Shown piece by piece: positions 60,883-64,000 of a DNA stretch of 64,000 nucleotides. Source of the DNA: an uncultured Porphyromonadaceae bacterium. GTDB taxonomy: Bacteria > Bacteroidota > Bacteroidia > Bacteroidales > Muribaculaceae. The DNA lies in NCBI GenBank assembly GCA_946553045.1, contig CAMNRO010000004.1, positions 82,768-146,767 of the forward strand, in the 5' to 3' direction. Under the pieces are notes generated by a model, which made no database searches, was not told where the DNA came from, and saw only the letters and a list, made by a program, of their open reading frames with translations. Positions within the stretch are counted from its first letter, which is position 1. Each line of letters starts with the position of its first letter. Made by a program: the position numbers and the translations under genes.

Positions 60883-62160
60883 GCCGACCAGCCGAAGATT
60901 TCTTTCGGCGATGAAAGAGGCGAACGATTCGAAGAGGTCGGTCAGAGCGGCTGTGGCATTGCGTATCTGGCTCTCGTACAACTCCGTGCCGCGGGCCGTA
61001 GACAGCCCCTTGCCGAGAAGAGCCTCGCTCACCCCCGACACCTCCTCGAAAAGCTTCATCTGAAGCTGCAGAAGCTGATAGGCGCCATTATTATCGTTGT
61101 TTGTCACCACCTGGTGAGGCATTTGCGAGCCCACGCCCGTAATCGGTATCAGACCGTCGGGCTGAGCCCACCGCTCGCACACGTCCGACCACGACATATC
61201 GGTCGGTTTCTGGTCTATCGGAAACAGCAGCACACCCTTGGCCGAAGTAGCCATGATATGGTCTATCTGCACCATCAGACGGTTGATGGCCTTCTGCTGG
61301 TCTACGACGTCCTCCACAAACGAATGCACCTCGCCGTCGGTCAGGGGATAGAACTTCACCGCAAAAGGGTGCAGGCCGTGCCCGTAGGGCGAATCATGTT
61401 CATCGAGGAGCGTGCCGTCGGGCGCAAACCATCGGCAATGCCACACGAACACGCGCTTCGGCGAATCGGGCGCCGCACGCCGCGAGTCGAGCGTCCATAC
61501 CTCGGCCACACGGCAATGCCCCGCCCGGCCGCTCACCCCCGAAGCTATCTCCGCGCCGCTTGCCGTCATAATATCGAAAGACCGCGTGCACGTCTCGAAA
61601 AGGCGCCCCAGCTCGGCCTCGCGCCCGGGCTTGTCTGCGGCGAAACGGTTCACGAACTCCGGGTAACTCATATCGTGAAACATGCCGACCAGGTCTATAT
61701 CCCAGCCCCTGGGGTCGCGGAAGGCATTGACGAAAAACGCCTCAGGGTCAACATTGTCCACCCACACGCCATCGCGGCCGGCCCGCTCGCCCATCCACAC
61801 CCTCTGCACGGCGCAGCCCGAAATGAGAAACTCCTCGAGCATTCGGCTGTCGAGCTCGGCAAGGGCGTTGTTCAGAGCCGCCTCGCGGATTCCGTCGGCC
61901 TCATAGACCCCGGTCTCGGCACAGCGCATGCGGTAGCGCCCAACGATATTCTTCACCAGCTGGCGTATCAGATTATTGGTGAGCGGCTGCTTGCCGCTCT
62001 GGCGCACATAGCGGTCCTCGCGCACGAGGCGTCCGTCGGCGCTCTCTATCATGTCGCTCCACTGGTCGCCGTAGGTAAACCGCTTGTAGCGGCGACGGCG
62101 CGCCCTCAGCCTCGCCCCGGCAGACCATGCGGCATATGCCGCTTCAAAAACACTGTTCAT
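60880..62160 (-). CDS. Phage-type portal protein, C-terminally short
   Basis: A 426-residue protein resembling P22-type portal proteins: RRRRYKRFTYGDQWSDM...PLTNNLIRQLVKNIVGRYR (N-terminal, about 18-75), then VDNVDPEAFFVNAFRDPRGWDIDLVGMFHDMSYPEFVNRFA (about 132-175), a beta-rich wing (VAEVWTLDSRRAAPDSPKRVFVWHC) and the stem and clip region (FVEDVVDQQKAINRLMVQIDHIMATSAKGVLLFP; LSTARGTELYESQIRNATAALTDLF). A portal forms the DNA channel of the phage head. P22-type portals are usually clearly longer; this one ends at a TGA that is the first unit of an 8-nt repeat array, so the C-terminus may have been lost. Last gene of a coupled three-gene operon. Confidence 0.78.
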   Translation of the reverse strand: MNSVFEAAYAAWSAGARLRARRRRYKRFTYGDQWSDMIESADGRLVREDRYVRQSGKQPLTNNLIRQLVKNIVGRYRMRCAETGVYEADGIREAALNNALAELDSRMLEEFLISGCAVQRVWMGERAGRDGVWVDNVDPEAFFVNAFRDPRGWDIDLVGMFHDMSYPEFVNRFAADKPGREAELGRLFETCTRSFDIMTASGAEIASGVSGRAGHCRVAEVWTLDSRRAAPDSPKRVFVWHCRWFAPDGTLLDEHDSPYGHGLHPFAVKFYPLTDGEVHSFVEDVVDQQKAINRLMVQIDHIMATSAKGVLLFPIDQKPTDMSWSDVCERWAQPDGLIPITGVGSQMPHQVVTNNDNNGAYQLLQLQMKLFEEVSGVSEALLGKGLSTARGTELYESQIRNATAALTDLFESFASFIAERNLRLVG

Positions 62161-62705
62161 AGAATCGGATTGTACTGTGACTCGCAGAGCAGCCCGAGTG
62201 CCCGCTCGTCGATTTTATAAATATCGGGGCCGGCGTCGCATACGGCCATCACCCTGCGGCATTTCCCTGAACCCGGCCACGCGGCAATGCGACCGTCGGG
62301 AAGGGCCACCGCCATCGGCGCATGAGCGGCGGAAGCCGTAAACGGATTGCGCTGCACCCGGGCCGCACGCCCCAGCTCAGCCGCCGGAAGCACCTCGGCC
62401 TCGCGCTCCCAGCCCTCGAGCCACACCGCCGTCACACGGCGGCAGGCGGCAGGCGGTGTCAGCAGCGAACCGCCGTCGGCATAGGCCGTCAGCGCCGTAT
62501 CGGCCGCCACATCTTCCGGCGCCAGCAGCGCCGGGTCGGCCGTATCGAGCAGTTCGAGATAGCGGCCGCGCAGCTGCTGCTCGAGCATGGCGTCGATGTC
62601 GGTGCCTGCCGTATCCTCTACCGTGCAGTCGGTGCGGAGAGGCTCGAAGCCGCCGGCAAGGCGCCGGCGGGCGAGCATTTCCTCTCGGGTCAGTATCAGC
62701 TTCAT
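62157..62705 (-). CDS. Small protein between capsid and portal genes
   Basis: A 182-residue protein; ATG 62705 overlaps the capsid stop by 4 bp and its own stop overlaps the portal start by 4 bp. The longer open frame upstream is a shadow of the capsid gene. The N-terminus MKLILTREEMLARRRLAGGFEPLRTDCTVEDTAGTDIDAMLEQQLRGRYLELLD is helical; the C-terminal half is rich in beta and Arg (AACRRVTAVWLEGWEREAEVLPAAELGRAARVQRNPFTASAAHAP). The position suggests a head-completion or connector protein; no family was recognised. Confidence 0.72.
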   Translation of the reverse strand: MKLILTREEMLARRRLAGGFEPLRTDCTVEDTAGTDIDAMLEQQLRGRYLELLDTADPALLAPEDVAADTALTAYADGGSLLTPPAACRRVTAVWLEGWEREAEVLPAAELGRAARVQRNPFTASAAHAPMAVALPDGRIAAWPGSGKCRRVMAVCDAGPDIYKIDERALGLLCESQYNPIL

Positions 62706-63940
62706 GAGCCTGCGATGCTGCCGGTTACACGGATATGGGCGTCGGGATAGCGGAGCACCAGGCATGAAGCCTCGGTGAGCACCACGGCATCGGTGTTGCG
62801 CTGGCCCGAACGGCGAAGGTCGAGAGTCTCGGCCTGGAAAGGCACATGCACATACTTGGTCATGTAGTCGGGGTCGAGCACGAAGCCGTCGTTGCGGTGT
62901 CCGCACTGGTCGAAGACCTCGGAATGCAGCAGATAGAGCGAGCCGAAATTGGAGCGTATCTCCTTGAACTCTATGCCCCACTTCACCATCGTCTCGCCCG
63001 CCGACACCGTCCGCGAGAGCGGCAGCTTGCTCAGAGCCTCCACCAGCCCGGTTCCGGCGATTAGAATCTTGCGGCGCGAGCCGTTGTTGAGCGAGAACGC
63101 CGCGCTGCAGAGGTCCACGAGGTCGCCCTCGGTGAGAGCGTCGAGGAGCAGCTCATGCTCGCGCCCGGCCTGGCTCCATATGCCGCCGGTGAAGTAGATA
63201 TGCTCGTTCTTGGTGTTGTCGAAGAGCTTGGCACGGCAGCCGAAAAGGAAATTCTTCTCCATGCCCAGACGCATGTCGATGATGGCGGCCTCCTCCTGGT
63301 CGGAGAAAGTCCAGCCCACCTCCTTGTCGGCGATTTTGGCGAGTGTGCTCTGCTCAACCTGCATTTTGAATATCTGACAGTTGTTCGACGCCTTCTGCGG
63401 AAGAGCGGCGAACTGCGCCGTCTGCACATCGAGCTCGGTTGCGGCACGGGCCATGCGCACCAGCACCTCGCCGACCTTGAGAGGGGGCATGTCGGGCGCG
63501 GAAACGCCCATGAGCTCCGTCATTCCTGCATTGACGGGCGCGACCTCAAGACCACCCGTCGATATGCGGTCGACCACATAGAGCATCAGCGAGCCGCATA
63601 CATTCCCCTTGCGGTCGTAGCCCGGCTGCGAGGGCACAAGAATGGTCTCCGACACCTCGAAGAGAGAGTCGTCGCTGGTTCTCAGCACATAGGTGTAGAG
63701 GTCGTCCGACTTTTTCGTGCCGGCGCCACCGGGCAGAGCCACAGCAACCGTAGCCTCGGTCTTTTTTGTGTCTACCGAGTAATACTCCACCGTCATAGAC
63801 CCTGCACGACGGGCACGGCCACAGCGCGAAAGCTGGTCGACGGGAGTCGACATAGGTCGCACCTTCACGATACGTTCGTCGATGCTGTTTCGCAGTAATT
63901 CAGGCGACTGCTGCGCCATAGTTTCAAGCGTAGTTACCAT
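62702..63940 (-). CDS. Phage major capsid-like protein (SU10/DUF5309 type)
   Basis: A 412-residue protein with the order of features seen in SU10-type HK97-fold capsid proteins: an N-terminal arm (LRNSIDERIVKVRPMSTPVDQLSR, followed by VEYYSVDTKKTEATVAV), an A/P-domain centre (QEEAAIIDMRLGMEKNFLFGCRAKLFDNTKNEHIYFTGGIW), NNGSRRKILIAGTGLVEALSKL, and the end FGSLYLLHSEVFDQCGHRNDGFVLDPDYMTKYVHVPFQAETLDLRRSGQRNTDAVVLTEASCLVLRYPDAHIRV. It begins the visible part of a minus-strand operon whose upstream end lies beyond the window. Family assignment is by eye from these segments. Confidence 0.75.
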   Translation of the reverse strand: MVTTLETMAQQSPELLRNSIDERIVKVRPMSTPVDQLSRCGRARRAGSMTVEYYSVDTKKTEATVAVALPGGAGTKKSDDLYTYVLRTSDDSLFEVSETILVPSQPGYDRKGNVCGSLMLYVVDRISTGGLEVAPVNAGMTELMGVSAPDMPPLKVGEVLVRMARAATELDVQTAQFAALPQKASNNCQIFKMQVEQSTLAKIADKEVGWTFSDQEEAAIIDMRLGMEKNFLFGCRAKLFDNTKNEHIYFTGGIWSQAGREHELLLDALTEGDLVDLCSAAFSLNNGSRRKILIAGTGLVEALSKLPLSRTVSAGETMVKWGIEFKEIRSNFGSLYLLHSEVFDQCGHRNDGFVLDPDYMTKYVHVPFQAETLDLRRSGQRNTDAVVLTEASCLVLRYPDAHIRVTGSIAGS

Positions 63941-63943
63941 AGT

Positions 63944-64000
63944 AAAATTATGAATTATGAATTATGAATTATGAATTATGAATTATGAATTATGAATTAT
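63944..64000. repeat. Perfect period-7 (AATTATG)n array at window edge
   Basis: At least seven almost identical units AATTATG run to the end of the window. Relative to the capsid gene they read TTCATAA and stop a few bases before its ATG, the same orientation as before korB and aspD. The array continues outside the window. Confidence 0.92.

Noticed and set aside
62706..62981. N-terminal extension of the 182-residue phage-type protein
   Set aside because: It is an out-of-frame reading of the capsid 3' end; the ATG at 62705 overlaps the capsid stop.
1..64000. tRNA, rRNA, riboswitch or insertion sequence
   Set aside because: I looked for tRNA T-loop sequences, rRNA motifs, common riboswitch cores and transposase frames and recognised none. 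A covariance-model search would be needed to exclude small RNAs.

Overview
The window looks like chromosome from an anaerobic gut Bacteroidales bacterium, most likely of the Muribaculaceae type. The grounds are two SusC/SusD loci, many lipoproteins with Bacteroidetes-style lipoboxes, promoters of the TTTG-N18..20-TAnnTTTG kind, a two-subunit 2-oxoacid:ferredoxin oxidoreductase, rubrerythrin, C-terminal tails resembling type IX secretion sorting signals, and GC-rich coding sequence separated by AT-rich spacers. The family assignment is inference; no rRNA is present to confirm it.

Layout. 1-5.4 kb: two FKBP-type prolyl isomerases, a GH78 alpha-L-rhamnosidase and a DUF3298 lipoprotein. 5.5-8.6 kb: the korAB pair. 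8.85-18.7 kb: a polysaccharide-utilization-type operon (GH31 glycosidase, SusC, SusD, S8 protease), in which the GH31 signal peptide is put out of frame by a run of nine G. 18.8-21.8 kb: pheS, nth, a TRIC-type channel and a GtrA protein. 21.8-27 kb: an export operon (TolC, HlyD, two ABC-2 permeases, no ATPase gene). 27-30.5 kb: a flippase, a glycosyltransferase and rubrerythrin. 30.7-38.5 kb, minus strand: a susCDEF-like operon. 38.9-40.2 kb: a DUF4143-type ATPase. 40.3-45.3 kb, minus strand: efp, a three-gene hipBST-like toxin-antitoxin module, and an M23-VanZ-MATE cluster. 45.4-52.5 kb: an aspartate:alanine exchanger with aspartate 4-decarboxylase, then dacB, an unknown gene, rsmI and a coiled-coil lipoprotein. 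52.6-60.6 kb: two small unknown genes, an ATP-grasp-like protein, truA, speA and a large secreted fibronectin-like protein. 60.9-63.9 kb, minus strand: a translationally coupled phage-like capsid / small protein / portal operon running in from the right edge.

The most unusual feature is not a gene. Many spacers, mostly between co-directional genes, are built from degenerate tandem units of a strict 7, 8 or 9 nt period. Units such as TTATGAA, TTAGGAGA or GGGCTGAC begin at, and often include, the stop codon of the upstream gene; units of opposite sense such as TTCATAA or CTCCTAAC run up to the next start codon. In several spacers the two ends are complementary, so the mRNA could fold and bring stop and start together. 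Other points to check are two 9-nt G/C runs, each tied to a SusCD locus, the hipBST module with its visible operator, and the capsid-portal operon whose portal frame ends inside an 8-nt repeat array.

No tRNA, rRNA or CRISPR array was recognised by eye.
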